64,000 bases of DNA from an uncultured Butyrivibrio sp. Lineage in GTDB: Bacteria; Bacillota; Clostridia; Lachnospirales; Lachnospiraceae. Shown here piece after piece: positions 43,985-53,994 of the stretch (the stretch's first letter is position 1; each line of letters starts with the position of its first letter). Made by a program: the position numbers and the translations under genes. Below the pieces are notes generated by a model. That model worked only from the letters and a program-made list of their open reading frames with translations. It did not search any database and was not told where the DNA came from. The DNA lies in NCBI GenBank assembly GCA_946546925.1, contig CAMNOS010000002.1, positions 1-64,000 on the forward strand, in the 5' to 3' direction.

Positions 43985-45166
43985 ATGAAAAAGTTTAATA
44001 TTGCCTTGGCTTCTGTACTGGCCGCTTCCATGCTCTTTGGTTGCGGAGATTCCAGCGATGAGGCAGTAGTTGGCATAAGCGTTGAGAAGCTTGAGGATGT
44101 TCAGGATGTTATTCCGGAACCTGTCGCTACAGAAGAGCCTGTAGAGGAGGAAGAAGTCGACGAGGATGCACCACCTGCAGAGGGTATGGTGAGGAGCTAT
44201 TTCACCAACCAGTGGGTTGACGAAGAAGTCAATAACACAAGACCTCTTGCAGTAATGTATCCCATTAACAAAGAGGCTCAGCCTCAGTACGGACTCAGCA
44301 ATGTGGCTGTTTTCTATGAGATCATGGAAGAGGGCAGCATGAGCCGTCAGATGGGTATTCTTGAGGACTGGGCAGGCCTTGACAGGATAGGCAATGTGAG
44401 AAGTATCCGTGACTACTTTGTATATGCGGCTCTTGAATATGACCCCATCATTATTCACTACGGCGGACCTGAGCTTTATGTTAAGACTATTCTTACGCGT
44501 TCGGACGTTGATAACCTGAACGGTGTCGGCGGAGTTATGGGTTCAGACTACGGTGCATTTTTCAGAGTGCCCGAGGGAAGTACCTCAGAGCACACTGCTT
44601 ATACAGACGGCTCTCACGTCTCTGCAGCGATTGAAAAAGCCAACTTCTCACTGCAGCACAGAAGTGAATTTGAGGGTGAATCACATTTCACATTTACCGG
44701 ATACAATAGCCCCAATACACTTGAGGACTATGATAAGGCTGTTGAGGCTACCGATATTGATATGTCAGGGTGTTTCCCTGTGACCAAGTCGACATTCAGC
44801 TATGATGCCGACAAGGGTGTGTACTTCAAGACCCTTTACGGTTCACCTCAGAAGGATGCCCTTACCGGTGAGCAGCTCTCATTTGCAAATATTGTGATCC
44901 AGAGAACCTATCATGAGACCAGGGATGACAACGGATATCTTGCATATCAGATGCATGATTCAACCAATGATGGCTATTTTATCACCAAGGGCAAAATGAT
45001 ACACATGACATGGAAGAAGACTTCGGATTACGGTCCTACAACTTACTATGATGACAACGGCGACGAGATAACCTTCAACACAGGAAGAACCATGATATTC
45101 GTGGTTCAGCTCAAGGGCAAGTCCTTCTCCAAGTTCAAGGTAAACGGTGTCGAGTACGCGGATTGA
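43985..45166 (+). CDS. DUF3048 (YerB-like) lipoprotein
   Basis: A secreted, lipid-anchored protein of unknown function. Seen: a lipoprotein signal peptide with lipobox LFGCG (C20), an acidic low-complexity linker (EPVEEEEVDEDAPP), then the DUF3048 region (NNTRPLAVMYPINKEAQ, MEEGSMSRQMG, GNVRSIRDYFV) and its C-terminal domain (YDADKGVYFKTLYG, FANIVIQRTYH). The 393 aa length is normal. It is preceded by its own promoter and followed by a hairpin, so it is probably monocistronic. Confidence 0.9.
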   Translation: MKKFNIALASVLAASMLFGCGDSSDEAVVGISVEKLEDVQDVIPEPVATEEPVEEEEVDEDAPPAEGMVRSYFTNQWVDEEVNNTRPLAVMYPINKEAQPQYGLSNVAVFYEIMEEGSMSRQMGILEDWAGLDRIGNVRSIRDYFVYAALEYDPIIIHYGGPELYVKTILTRSDVDNLNGVGGVMGSDYGAFFRVPEGSTSEHTAYTDGSHVSAAIEKANFSLQHRSEFEGESHFTFTGYNSPNTLEDYDKAVEATDIDMSGCFPVTKSTFSYDADKGVYFKTLYGSPQKDALTGEQLSFANIVIQRTYHETRDDNGYLAYQMHDSTNDGYFITKGKMIHMTWKKTSDYGPTTYYDDNGDEITFNTGRTMIFVVQLKGKSFSKFKVNGVEYAD

Positions 45167-45192
45167 TCTGTACTTTAAGTTTTGATTTTGGG

Positions 45193-45216
45193 GCGGACGG
45201 CATTTATGTCGTCCGC
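45193..45216 (+). terminator. Hairpin after the DUF3048 gene
   Basis: GCGGACGGCAT / ATGTCGTCCGC with a TT loop (one G-T pair), followed by TATATGTTTATTTA. A strong stem with an imperfect T tract; a weak terminator is likely. Confidence 0.55.
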
Positions 45217-45255
45217 TATATGTTTATTTAATACTGATTTTGGAAGGAGCAAGAC

Positions 45256-46128
45256 ATGGACAGAATAATAGTAACAGGGTGCAATGGGCAGCTGGGAAGA
45301 GCAATAGGTAAAGAACTTGCGATAACCGGATATGAACTTGTGAACACTGATGTATTTCAGGGAGATGGGATAATTCCACTGGATATCACTAACGTGGACG
45401 AAGTTGTGAAACTTGCCAGGGAAGTTAAGCCTGCAGCCATCATCAACTGCGCTGCTTACACTGCTGTTGACAAGCAGGAGAGCGATGTGGATCTTTCCTA
45501 CAGGATCAATGCCATCGGCCCCAGGAACCTGGCTATTGCTGCTACGCAGACATCATCAAAACTCGTTCATGTCTCAACAGACTATGTGTTTGAGGGAAAC
45601 GGGACCAGGCCTTACATCGAGTTTGACAAGACAGGACCGGTGAGCGTCTACGGTAAGACCAAGCTTGCGGGTGAGGAATTCGTCAAGCAGTTTGCAAGAG
45701 ATTATTTTATAATAAGAACGGCATGGCTCTATGGTGACGGCAAGAACTTTGTAAAGACAATGCTCTCTTTATCGGAGAATCACGATGAGATCAGCGTTGT
45801 AAAAGATCAGCTTGGTACACCGACAAGTACAAAAGAGCTTGCAAAGGCAATACACTTCCTTCTCGGAACCGAGAACTATGGTGTTTTTCACGGTACCTGC
45901 GAGGGAGATACCAACTGGGCTGACTTTACTGAGGAGATATTCAGGATAGCCGGGAAGAAGACCAAAGTAAATCACGTGACAACTGATGAGTATAGGGCAA
46001 TGAATCCTCAGGCTGCTCCAAGACCCGCTTACAGTATTCTTGAAAACTATATGTTCAAACTTACTTCTGACTTTATGTTTGCTGACTGGCACGATGCAAT
46101 TGAAGATTATTTAAAGGAACTTTTGTAA
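45256..46128 (+). CDS. rfbD: dTDP-4-dehydrorhamnose reductase
   Basis: The last enzyme of dTDP-L-rhamnose synthesis. Seen: nucleotide-binding VTGCNGQLGRAIG, INCAAYTAVDKQESD, the VSTDYVFEG segment, active-site YGKTKLAGE (YxxxK), and RTAWLYGDG. The 290 aa length is normal. rfbA, rfbB and rfbC are not in the window, so the pathway must be completed elsewhere. It overlaps the next gene by one base (TAATG). GGAAGGAG precedes the ATG. Confidence 0.94.
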   Translation: MDRIIVTGCNGQLGRAIGKELAITGYELVNTDVFQGDGIIPLDITNVDEVVKLAREVKPAAIINCAAYTAVDKQESDVDLSYRINAIGPRNLAIAATQTSSKLVHVSTDYVFEGNGTRPYIEFDKTGPVSVYGKTKLAGEEFVKQFARDYFIIRTAWLYGDGKNFVKTMLSLSENHDEISVVKDQLGTPTSTKELAKAIHFLLGTENYGVFHGTCEGDTNWADFTEEIFRIAGKKTKVNHVTTDEYRAMNPQAAPRPAYSILENYMFKLTSDFMFADWHDAIEDYLKELL

Positions 46129-46583
46129 TGGGATTTTTGCAAGGCGTTTTACACAACAGAATACTGCTGGCTTCATTTTGGGGCTGGCTCATAGCTCAGG
46201 TATTAAAGACTGTTATATACGTGGTAGTTAACAAAAACTTTAATCCGGAGAGACTTCTCGGAGATGGAGGTATGCCTAGTTCACATTCGGCGACGGTTAC
46301 TGCGCTGGTGACTTCCACCGCCTTTTACTTTGGCCCTGACACTTTTGAATTTGCAGTATCTGCAATTCTGGCGCTTATTGTGATGCACGACGCCATGGGG
46401 GTTCGTCGTGAGACCGGTAAACAGGCCAAGGCGATCAATAATATCATGGACTGGCTAACTGAGTTTTCCAGTGATGCGCCGCCTGAGGAAAAACTCAAGG
46501 AATTCGTAGGTCATTCCCCTACACAGGTTTTCTTTGGTGCACTCCTTGGTGTGATCATCGGAATAGTTGTATGTACTCTGTAA
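46128..46583 (+). CDS. Divergent PAP2 family membrane protein (DUF212)
   Basis: A 151 aa membrane protein related to PAP2 phosphatases. Seen: early GWLIAQVLKTVIY, the GMPSSHSATVTAL motif (phosphatase motif II-like PSSH), and HDAMGVRRETGKQA (a motif III-like H with V-R-R-E). About four hydrophobic helices. A role in lipid-phosphate or undecaprenyl-phosphate metabolism is possible but not shown. It is coupled to rfbD. Confidence 0.88.
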   Translation: MGFLQGVLHNRILLASFWGWLIAQVLKTVIYVVVNKNFNPERLLGDGGMPSSHSATVTALVTSTAFYFGPDTFEFAVSAILALIVMHDAMGVRRETGKQAKAINNIMDWLTEFSSDAPPEEKLKEFVGHSPTQVFFGALLGVIIGIVVCTL

Positions 46584-46606
46584 TCTGCTGTTGGAGTTAG
46601 TTCAAT

Positions 46607-46637
46607 CCCCCGGTACTATGTCAGACCGGGGGCTTTT
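46607..46637 (+). terminator. Terminator after the rfbD-PAP2 pair
   Basis: CCCCCGGT, a 10-base loop, ACCGGGGG, then CTTTTC. An 8-bp very GC-rich stem; the T-run is short. Confidence 0.75.
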
Positions 46638-46661
46638 CATCAAAATAACAGGAAAGACAAG

Positions 46662-48476
46662 ATGCTTACAGTAGCTGCGATATGGATCTATGTGCTGATA
46701 ACTACATACCTGGTTGGCTATGGGTTTCTTTCGTCTCTTGTTAACTGGCAGGGGATGAAGGGACATAACAGGCACAATAAAGCTGTGGCCTATGAGTTCA
46801 AGTTCAGGGAGTCCTATATTATTACCGGAGTAGTGCTAGTGACTGTTTATGCTCAGATTGTAAGCCTGTTTACACGAGTGGGAATTGGAGCAAATATAGG
46901 CCTTGTGTGCATCTGCCTTATGGTGGCTGCTTATTACAGACAGGAACTTATCTGTGATCTTGCATCAACGATGCGTGTTCTGGGAAGCAGAAGCGTTTTT
47001 GCTTTTTATCTTGTTGTGTTCCTGATCATGGCTTATGGAACATCTCACGGGATCATGCATTATGATTCCGATCTTTATCATGCCCAGGCAATCAGATGGA
47101 TAGAAGAATACGGAGTGGTCAAGGGACTTGGTAATCTCCATGTGAGATTTGCCTATAACAGTGCGGCATTTCCCTTGTCTGCAATGTACAGCCTGCATTT
47201 TCTGGGAGGGCAGTCGTATCATGTAATGGCTGGCTTTTTTGCACTGCTCCTTGCCTGGCAGTGTGTCGATATCAAAAATGCAGCAAGGCGAGGGCATCTT
47301 GTTATATCAGATTTTGCAAGGCTTGTTGCCATATATTATCTCTTTACGATTTTTGATGAGATGGTGGCCCCTGCTTCTGATTATTTTCTTTCTACCATTG
47401 TGTTCTATGTGATAATCCATCTTCTGGACATGTATGTGAAGCATGAGCGCTCCTATGTACCATATATCCTTCTGGCGCTCCTGGGGATATTTGCCATAAC
47501 CATCAAGCTCTCGGCAGCTCCCATGATACTCCTGGTGATAATACCCATTGTGAAGCTCTTTATGGACAGAAACAGGGAGAAGCTTCATGCCTTCTGGATC
47601 GCGGTGGGGCTTGCTCTTCTGATCACGGTCCCTTTCATTGTGAGGAATGTGATCATCTCAGGGTGGCTTTTGTATCCAGTGACCTTTATTGATCTTTTCA
47701 GCTTTGATTGGAAGATACCCAAAGGAGTTGCGCAGTTTGATTCCATGGAGATCAGGACATTTGGAAGGGGCTACAATGATGTGGCGGCATTTGGCAACAT
47801 GTCCCTTGGAGAGTGGGTTCCGCACTGGTTTTCCGGGATTGGAGGACTCAACAGGCTAATGCTGGTCCTCTCCATGATATCCATTCTGGTTTATCTTGCC
47901 TATCTGGGATATTTCGTCCTGGCTGCTGCAGGGCAGAACCGGACAGTCAAGGGCTCTGATGGCCATGCCAAGATATTTGACATCACCAGGAGGAGTATGC
48001 TGGATACAGCGGACTTTCTCACCATAGGCGCCACACTTATAGGCTGCCTTGTGTTCTGGTTTTTCTCTGCGCCGCTTATCAGATACGGAGTTGTCTACGT
48101 GTGGCTTACTCCAGCGGTTATTCTGGGGAGGATGTTCATAATCTTCCAGGGGAAGCTCAGCTCAGAGCATAAGAGCATCATACTGAAGGCTTTGGCGGGG
48201 CTCTTTCTCCTGTGGTTTGTATATAAGTGCGCCAACGTGGCGATTGAGGATGTCGGCAGATTTAATGCCTCTTACCTGGTTATGCAGCAGGACTACGGGC
48301 AGTATGAAACACAGGAGTTTAAGATCGGGGATGACACCTACTACTGCCCCTCAGAAGGTGACAGGATCGGATACTATCCCTTCCCTTCTGCGCCCCGGGA
48401 CATGACAGGTCAGGTGCAGCTCATGGGAAAAGAGATAAGTGGCGGCTATATGCCATCACCGGAAATCAGCAAATAA
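46662..48476 (+). CDS. LIC_10190-type multi-pass membrane protein
   Basis: A 604 aa polytopic protein (about 12 helices) resembling the LIC_10190 membrane protein family, whose fold looks like GT-C glycosyltransferases. Seen: the characteristic loop HYDSDLYHAQAIRWIEEYG followed by GLGNLHVRFAYNSAAFPLSA, and a soluble C-terminal segment of about 80 residues. The D-x-D/Y-H pattern after TM helices suits a lipid-linked sugar transferase (inference). It is flanked by a terminator upstream and by about 120 A/T-rich bases downstream, so it stands alone. Confidence 0.75.
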   Translation: MLTVAAIWIYVLITTYLVGYGFLSSLVNWQGMKGHNRHNKAVAYEFKFRESYIITGVVLVTVYAQIVSLFTRVGIGANIGLVCICLMVAAYYRQELICDLASTMRVLGSRSVFAFYLVVFLIMAYGTSHGIMHYDSDLYHAQAIRWIEEYGVVKGLGNLHVRFAYNSAAFPLSAMYSLHFLGGQSYHVMAGFFALLLAWQCVDIKNAARRGHLVISDFARLVAIYYLFTIFDEMVAPASDYFLSTIVFYVIIHLLDMYVKHERSYVPYILLALLGIFAITIKLSAAPMILLVIIPIVKLFMDRNREKLHAFWIAVGLALLITVPFIVRNVIISGWLLYPVTFIDLFSFDWKIPKGVAQFDSMEIRTFGRGYNDVAAFGNMSLGEWVPHWFSGIGGLNRLMLVLSMISILVYLAYLGYFVLAAAGQNRTVKGSDGHAKIFDITRRSMLDTADFLTIGATLIGCLVFWFFSAPLIRYGVVYVWLTPAVILGRMFIIFQGKLSSEHKSIILKALAGLFLLWFVYKCANVAIEDVGRFNASYLVMQQDYGQYETQEFKIGDDTYYCPSEGDRIGYYPFPSAPRDMTGQVQLMGKEISGGYMPSPEISK

Positions 48477-48499
48477 TTATTTTTTTATTATATTATCGT

Positions 48500-48525
48500 T
48501 AAAAACAACATAATTTGTCCGAAGA
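48500..48525 (+). promoter_or_regulatory. Weak sigma-D-like promoter of the chemoreceptor
   Basis: TAAA, 14 bases, TCCGAAGA. The -35 is perfect, but the -10 matches GCCGATAT only at the CCGA core. Position (about 70 bases before the ATG) and gene function fit; sequence support is modest. Confidence 0.3.
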
Positions 48526-48593
48526 ATACTATAATCATATTATGCGGCTTAAACCGTTTGTAAATTGATTTTTGATGATTATGGAGGTGCAGG

Positions 48594-50615
48594 ATGGCTA
48601 AGGACAAAAGAAAGAAAGATGCAGCAGGCAGTAACATCAGTCTTAAGGACAGCATCAAGACAAGACTCATTGCGGTAATGCTGGCTGTAGCAATAATTCC
48701 GCTGGCAATAGCGCTGGTCGTCAGCTACAGGATGTCAACAAGCAAGGCCATGGCAGATGCCATAGATTCTTTGGACTGGCAGGCGTGGTATATCCAGTCC
48801 GAATTTGAGGGCATAGTGAAGGAAAATATAACTCTCCTGGAGGGTGTTGCATCTGCGCCGTCAACCGTGACATTTATGCATAATCCGGAGGACCGGGAGT
48901 CCTATGTCAAGACCCTGAACTATATCAACAAGATCGATAAGCTTTTGGATGATGGCAACATTACGGTGCTGACAGGGCCTGACGGCATGCAGCTTTTAAG
49001 GAGCAGCGGAAAGACTGTGGACGTTTCCGAAAGGGAATACTTCTCCCAGGCCATGGCCGGCAATGTCTATACTTCGGATATTATAGTTTCCCAGTCCACC
49101 GGCCTTCGCCAGTGTACTTTTGCTGTGCCGATCTTTGGAGACGGCGGGGCAGTCATAGGAATAGCCCAGAGAAACTTTGATCTTAACACCTTCCACGAAT
49201 TTCTGGCTGCGGAGTCGGAGGATGCTTTTATAACTGACAGGACGGGACTTGTGGCAGCACACTCACAGTATGAGATAACGGCAGACAATGAGGATGACAG
49301 GAGCAAGTCAACTTTTATGACCAGCGGCCTTGATTCCGGCAACTATACCGCAGACACGGGCAAGGGCTATTCTGCGGTCGTGTGCTATGTAAAATCACCC
49401 TCAACGGGGTGGACGGTCTGCACCGCATCAGATACAAGGACCATAAATGCCGCAGCCAAATCCTCTGCCATGATAGTGGTGGTCATAGGAATAGTGATGA
49501 TCATCATAGCATCGATAGTGTCTGTGCTCATGGCAAGGACTTTTGTAAACCCCATAGGATATGTGAACAGCTCACTCTCCTCTCTTGCCGAGGGCCATTT
49601 TGCATGGATAACCAATGGCGTTGGCAGGAAGGACGAGTTTGGTGTCATGATAGGCAATACCAACTCTGTTATAGACAGGCTTCAGGAGATTGTAGGCAGG
49701 ATCAAGGATTCGGCCGCACTGGTGGGCTCATCCTCGGATGAGCTGTCGGATATGGCCAATCAGATATCACAGACCGCAGAGGACGTATCAAATGCTGTGC
49801 AGGAGATAGCATCCGGCGCCACCCAGCAGGCGGACGAGATCCAGAATGCATCGGAGAATGTGGGACGAATCGGAGACGCCGTGGGAGAGGTTCAGTCCTC
49901 AACGGGAAGCCTCTCAAACCTTGCATCCAAGATGAAGGAGGCTTCGGAGGTTTCCGGAAGGTCGCTTGAATCCCTCCGGGCTTCATCCACAGAGATGACG
50001 GCCAAGATCGATGACATCTCCAACACGATCCTGGCAACACAGAATGCGGTTTCCAATATCAACGGCAAGGTAGAGGGGATAACCTCCATCGCAACCCAGA
50101 CCAATCTGCTCTCGCTCAATGCCTCCATCGAGGCTGCAAGGGCAGGCGAGGCAGGAAAGGGCTTTGCGGTTGTCGCGGAGGAGATCGGAAAGCTTGCGGA
50201 AGATTCCAAGAAGATGGCTGACGATATCAGAAGGGAAATGGATGTTCTGCTTGACCAGTCGAAGGCTGCGGTTGATGCCGCAGAGACGGTGAGACAGGGC
50301 AACATGGAACAGCAGCTGGCGCTGGGAGAGACCTTGGAAGCAGTCAACGGAATGCTGGGTGATATCGGAAGCACCGTCGGTGGAGTTCAGCTTATTTCCC
50401 AGGGTGCCGACACCTGTGAGACCTCCAAGAACGCAGTGGTTGACACCATGAGCGCTCTGTCCGCCATTTCAGAAGAGAATGCGGCATCCTCCCAGGAGAC
50501 GGGAGCCTCCATGCAGGAGCTTTCAGCTACGGTCACAACCCTTGCCGGCGCAGCGGGCAGCCTCAAGGGCATCGCGGAACAGCTCAATGAAGAAATGGCA
50601 TTCTTTAAGGGATGA
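48594..50615 (+). CDS. Methyl-accepting chemotaxis protein (dCache-type)
   Basis: A transmembrane chemoreceptor, 673 aa. Seen: a basic cytoplasmic start, TM1 (about 25-45), an extracytoplasmic sensor of about 240 residues with Cache features ([12 protein letters not shown]-like [18 protein letters not shown]), TM2 (about 291-315), a HAMP domain, and a long coiled-coil signalling domain with the conserved tip [20 protein letters not shown] and [13 protein letters not shown]. Ligand unknown. TGGAGGTGCAGG precedes the ATG. No che genes are adjacent. The terminator follows. Confidence 0.93.
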   Translation: MAKDKRKKDAAGSNISLKDSIKTRLIAVMLAVAIIPLAIALVVSYRMSTSKAMADAIDSLDWQAWYIQSEFEGIVKENITLLEGVASAPSTVTFMHNPEDRESYVKTLNYINKIDKLLDDGNITVLTGPDGMQLLRSSGKTVDVSEREYFSQAMAGNVYTSDIIVSQSTGLRQCTFAVPIFGDGGAVIGIAQRNFDLNTFHEFLAAESEDAFITDRTGLVAAHSQYEITADNEDDRSKSTFMTSGLDSGNYTADTGKGYSAVVCYVKSPSTGWTVCTASDTRTINAAAKSSAMIVVVIGIVMIIIASIVSVLMARTFVNPIGYVNSSLSSLAEGHFAWITNGVGRKDEFGVMIGNTNSVIDRLQEIVGRIKDSAALVGSSSDELSDMANQISQTAEDVSNAVQEIASGATQQADEIQNASENVGRIGDAVGEVQSSTGSLSNLASKMKEASEVSGRSLESLRASSTEMTAKIDDISNTILATQNAVSNINGKVEGITSIATQTNLLSLNASIEAARAGEAGKGFAVVAEEIGKLAEDSKKMADDIRREMDVLLDQSKAAVDAAETVRQGNMEQQLALGETLEAVNGMLGDIGSTVGGVQLISQGADTCETSKNAVVDTMSALSAISEENAASSQETGASMQELSATVTTLAGAAGSLKGIAEQLNEEMAFFKG

Positions 50616-50669
50616 CATATCGTTCCAATTAAATTGTCAGCCTGCTCTGACCATAACCGGATAGTGAAA

Positions 50670-50715
50670 AAATAGTCAGAAATGCGTGTGTATGTCTGCG
50701 CATTTCTGACTATTT
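50670..50715. terminator. Bidirectional terminator between chemoreceptor and fcl
   Basis: AAATAGTCAGAAATGCG pairs perfectly over 17 bp with CGCATTTCTGACTATTT around a 12-base loop, with A-rich left and T-containing right flank. It serves the converging chemoreceptor (+) and fcl (-). Confidence 0.85.
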
Positions 50716-50756
50716 CATATATATCGGCTGACGAACTAATTGGGTCTTTTTTTACT

Positions 50757-51701
50757 TTATCTTTCAGCCCGCATGGGATTATTCAGGAAGTCCTGGTAGG
50801 CCAGGCGGATACCGTCGTCCAGCTCTGTCTTGTAGGTCCAGCCAAGAGCCTTGGCCTTGGATACATCCAGGAGCTTTCTGGGGGTTCCGTTGGGCTTGGT
50901 TGGATCCCAGCGGATCTCACCGGTATAACCGATTATCCCGGCAACCTTCTCGGTGAGCTCCTTGATGGTGAGCTCTTTGCCGGTTCCGGCGTTTACGGTC
51001 TCGTTGCCGCTGTAGTTGTTCATAAGGAATACACAGAGGTTGGCAAGATCATCCACATACAGGAACTCTCTTAAGGGACTTCCGTCTCCCCAGCAGGTTA
51101 CGAAGGGGAGGTTCATCTCCTTGGCTTCATGGAATCTCCTGATGAGAGCCGGAAGCACGTGGGAGTGAGTCGGATGATAGTTGTCATTGGGACCATACAG
51201 GTTGGTGGGCATGACTGAGATGTAGTCGGTGCCGTACTGCTTGTTGAGGTATTCGCAGTACTTAAGGCCTGAGATCTTGGCCAGTGCGTAAGCTTCGTTG
51301 GTCTTTTCAAGCTCAGAGGTAAGAAGGCAGTCCTCCTTCATGGGCTGGGGTGCCATCCTGGGATAGATGCAGGAGGAACCCAGAAATTCCAGCTTTTTGC
51401 AGCCGTTCTTCCAGGCGGAGTTGATGACGTTCATCTCCAGTACCATGTTCTCGTACATGAAATCTGCAAGGGCCTGTGAGTTGCCCATGATGCCGCCAAC
51501 CTTGGCTGCGGCAAGGAATACATATTCGGGTCTTTGCTCAGCAAAGAAGTTCTCTACCTGGTCCTGTCTGATAAGGTCCAGTTCCTTGTGGGTTCTGGTG
51601 ATTATGTTGTTATAACCCTGTTTCTGAAGTTCTCTTACTATTGCCGAGCCAACCATTCCTCTGTGGCCGGCAACGTATATCTTGGCATTTTTTTCCATCA
51701 T
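50757..51701 (-). CDS. fcl: GDP-L-fucose synthase
   Basis: Epimerises and reduces GDP-4-keto-6-deoxymannose to GDP-L-fucose. Seen: AGHRGMVGSAIVREL (nucleotide binding), FLAAAKVGGIMGNS, LGSSCIYPR, the catalytic YALAKISGLKYCEYL (YxxxK), and the PTNLYGPNDNY segment. The 314 aa length is standard. Minus-strand SD AGAGGA precedes the ATG at 51701. It lies 23 bases after gmd, with which it forms a two-gene operon. Confidence 0.96.
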   Translation of the reverse strand: MMEKNAKIYVAGHRGMVGSAIVRELQKQGYNNIITRTHKELDLIRQDQVENFFAEQRPEYVFLAAAKVGGIMGNSQALADFMYENMVLEMNVINSAWKNGCKKLEFLGSSCIYPRMAPQPMKEDCLLTSELEKTNEAYALAKISGLKYCEYLNKQYGTDYISVMPTNLYGPNDNYHPTHSHVLPALIRRFHEAKEMNLPFVTCWGDGSPLREFLYVDDLANLCVFLMNNYSGNETVNAGTGKELTIKELTEKVAGIIGYTGEIRWDPTKPNGTPRKLLDVSKAKALGWTYKTELDDGIRLAYQDFLNNPMRAER

Positions 51702-51724
51702 GATCTTTGTCCTCTTTACTCTTA

Positions 51725-52816
51725 TTACTTATCGATACCTTTTTCAAGGAATTCTGCAAGATTGAATTCTACATGCTCGTTGGCTCTCTCCACGGCAACT
51801 TTGGCCATGTCGTGTTCAACCATGATGCGAACCAGATCCTCGAAGGATGTGCGCTGTGGATTCCAGTGGAGCTTCTCTTTGGCCTTGGTGGGATCGCCCC
51901 AGAGATTGACAACGTCTGTAGGTCTGTAGAAATCGGGAGATACTTCTATGAGTACCTTGCCGGTTGCCTTGTCGTAGCCCTTCTCATCGGCGCCTTCGCC
52001 CTTGAACTCAAGCTCGATTCCTGCATAGTGGAAAGCCAGCTGTGCAAATTCCCTTACTGAGTGCTGAACGCCTGTTGCGATAACGAAGTCCTCAGGCTTG
52101 TCGTTCTGAAGGATCAGCCACATACACTCAACATAGTCTCTGGCATAACCCCAGTCGCGAAGGCTTGAGAGGTTGCCGAGGTAGAGCTTGTCCTGCTTGC
52201 CCTGTGCAATTCTTGAGGCTGCAAGAGTGATCTTTCTGGTTACAAAGGTTTCGCCGCGCCTTTCTGACTCGTGGTTGAAAAGAATTCCGGAGCAGCAGAA
52301 CATGTTGTATGCTTCCCTGTATTCCTTGACGATCCAGTAGCCGTAGAGCTTGGCAACAGCATAGGGACTGTAAGGATGGAAGGGAGTGTTCTCATTCTGA
52401 GGGACCTCCTCAACCTTGCCGTAGAGCTCAGATGTGGAAGCCTGGTATATGCGGCAGGTCTCTGTAAGACCACAGAGCCTGACAGCCTCAAGAACTCTGA
52501 GAACACCTGTTGCGTCGACGTCAGCAGTAAACTCAGGTGAGTCAAAGGAAACCTGAACATGTGACTGAGCTGCCAGGTTGTATATCTCGTCCGGGCGAAC
52601 CTTGGATACAACTCCAAGAATGCTCATTGAGTCTCCCATATCTCCGTAGTGGAGGTGGAAGTTGGGCTTGCCCTCAAGATGAGCTATCCTCTCTCTGTAA
52701 TCCACGGAACTTCTTCTGATGATGCCGTGTACATCGTAGCCCTTTTCAAGGAGCAGCTCAGCAAGATATGATCCGTCCTGCCCTGTTATTCCGGTAATAA
52801 GTGCTTTTTTGGCCAT
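51725..52816 (-). CDS. gmd: GDP-mannose 4,6-dehydratase
   Basis: Makes GDP-4-keto-6-deoxymannose, the substrate of Fcl. Seen: [80 protein letters not shown] (YxxxK), and [17 protein letters not shown]. 363 aa, full length. AAAGGAG precedes the ATG. It heads the leftward gmd-fcl operon and diverges from the glycosyltransferase cluster, which presumably uses the GDP-fucose. Confidence 0.96.
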   Translation of the reverse strand: MAKKALITGITGQDGSYLAELLLEKGYDVHGIIRRSSVDYRERIAHLEGKPNFHLHYGDMGDSMSILGVVSKVRPDEIYNLAAQSHVQVSFDSPEFTADVDATGVLRVLEAVRLCGLTETCRIYQASTSELYGKVEEVPQNENTPFHPYSPYAVAKLYGYWIVKEYREAYNMFCCSGILFNHESERRGETFVTRKITLAASRIAQGKQDKLYLGNLSSLRDWGYARDYVECMWLILQNDKPEDFVIATGVQHSVREFAQLAFHYAGIELEFKGEGADEKGYDKATGKVLIEVSPDFYRPTDVVNLWGDPTKAKEKLHWNPQRTSFEDLVRIMVEHDMAKVAVERANEHVEFNLAEFLEKGIDK

Positions 52817-52970
52817 ATATAACTCCTTTAAAGTAATGTTTGATTTTCACCTATAGCAATGAGTTATTTTATCATATTTTCCTGCTTGCGGAAAGGTTCT
52901 GCCGGGTGATGCAGGCAAACGTCTGAAGAAGCCGAAAAACCTGTAAAGAGCAGCACGGGAATTTTGTTCA

Positions 52971-52999
52971 TTGAAAGAAAAGGGCTTTAAGTGTAGAAT
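52971..52999 (+). promoter_or_regulatory. Sigma-A promoter of the glycosyltransferase operon
   Basis: TTGAAA, 17 bases, TAGAAT. Its start point (about 53006) lies just before ATG 53011, leaving about 50 bases of leader to the preferred ATG 53056. The rest of the 240-base divergent gap holds imperfect inverted repeats but no riboswitch I can name. Confidence 0.65.
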
Positions 53000-53055
53000 A
53001 TTGAATAGGAATGCGCATTTTTGCGCTGTTTAAACATTTTAAGGGGATAGACCTG

Positions 53056-53994
53056 ATGTCACTTTTAAGTGTGATAGTGCCATGCTACAACGAGCAGGAT
53101 AATATTTTTGACTTCTATGATGAGCTCATGAAGAATGAGTCGTTCTTTAAGGGGGCCGGCGTTGAAACAGAGCTTATTTTTGTGGATGACGGCTCTACTG
53201 ACGATACCGCAGCGAGGGTAAAAGAGCTTGCCACCCGGGACAGAAGAATCCACCTTGTGAGTTTTTCAAGAAATTTTGGAAAAGAGGCGGGGATGTACGC
53301 CGGACTTAAAAAAGCTAAAGGCGACTATGTTGCCATAATGGACTGCGACCTGCAGGATCCGCCTGCACTTCTGCCTCAGATGTATAAGGCAGTGACTGAG
53401 GAGGGCTACGATTCTGTTGCAACCAGAAGAGTTGACAGAAAAGGCGAGCCACCGATCCGCTCTTTCTTTGCCAGGGCGTTCTACAGGATAATCAATAAGA
53501 TGACCAAGACCGAGATAGTGGACGGAGCAAGAGATTTTAGGCTCATGAACAGGAAATTTGTTGATGCGGTCCTGTCCATGGAGGAATACAACCGCTTTTC
53601 CAAGGGTATATTCGGCTGGGTCGGCTTTAAGAATAAATGGCTTGAGTTTGAGAATGTGGAGAGAAAGAAGGGAGAGACGAAATGGTCCTTCTGGAAGCTT
53701 TTTATCTACGCACTTGACGGAATCATGGCTTTTTCGACGGCACCTCTTGCTATGGCGTCCATTCTTGGAGTGTTCTTTTGTCTCGTGGCTTTTGTATTCA
53801 TTGTAGTGATCATCATCAGGCAGTGGACTGTAGGAGACCCCAACAACACAGTCGGATGGGCATCGATGGCCTGCATTGTCCTCTTTGTCAGCGGAGTGCA
53901 GCTCTTCAGCCTTGGAATTGTGGGTCAGTATCTGTCCAAGACATATCTGGAAGTTAAGAAGCGTCCCCTGTACATAGTCAAAGAGGAGTTGTAA
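53056..53994 (+). CDS. Family 2 glycosyltransferase, DPM1/GtrB-like
   Basis: A polyprenyl-phosphate sugar synthase-like transferase. Seen: GT-A fold with SVIVPCYNEQDNI, VDDGSTDDTA, FSRNFGKEAGMYAGL, MDCDLQDPP (the D-x-D), and RDFRLMNRKFVDAVL, then two C-terminal TM helices (about 225-250 and 265-290 of the 312 aa form). Such enzymes load a sugar onto undecaprenyl phosphate for GT-C transferases; a GT39-like protein lies at the end of this cluster. I chose ATG 53056 (SD AAGGGGAT) over 53011. The stop overlaps the next ATG by one base. Confidence 0.9.
   Translation: MSLLSVIVPCYNEQDNIFDFYDELMKNESFFKGAGVETELIFVDDGSTDDTAARVKELATRDRRIHLVSFSRNFGKEAGMYAGLKKAKGDYVAIMDCDLQDPPALLPQMYKAVTEEGYDSVATRRVDRKGEPPIRSFFARAFYRIINKMTKTEIVDGARDFRLMNRKFVDAVLSMEEYNRFSKGIFGWVGFKNKWLEFENVERKKGETKWSFWKLFIYALDGIMAFSTAPLAMASILGVFFCLVAFVFIVVIIIRQWTVGDPNNTVGWASMACIVLFVSGVQLFSLGIVGQYLSKTYLEVKKRPLYIVKEEL

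Noticed and set aside
52895-52970. Possible riboswitch (GCAGGCAAAC resembles part of the c-di-GMP-I aptamer)
   Set aside because: The GNRA hairpin and receptor segments needed for that class do not form, and the helices do not close. It also lies upstream of the predicted transcript start of the plus-strand operon.
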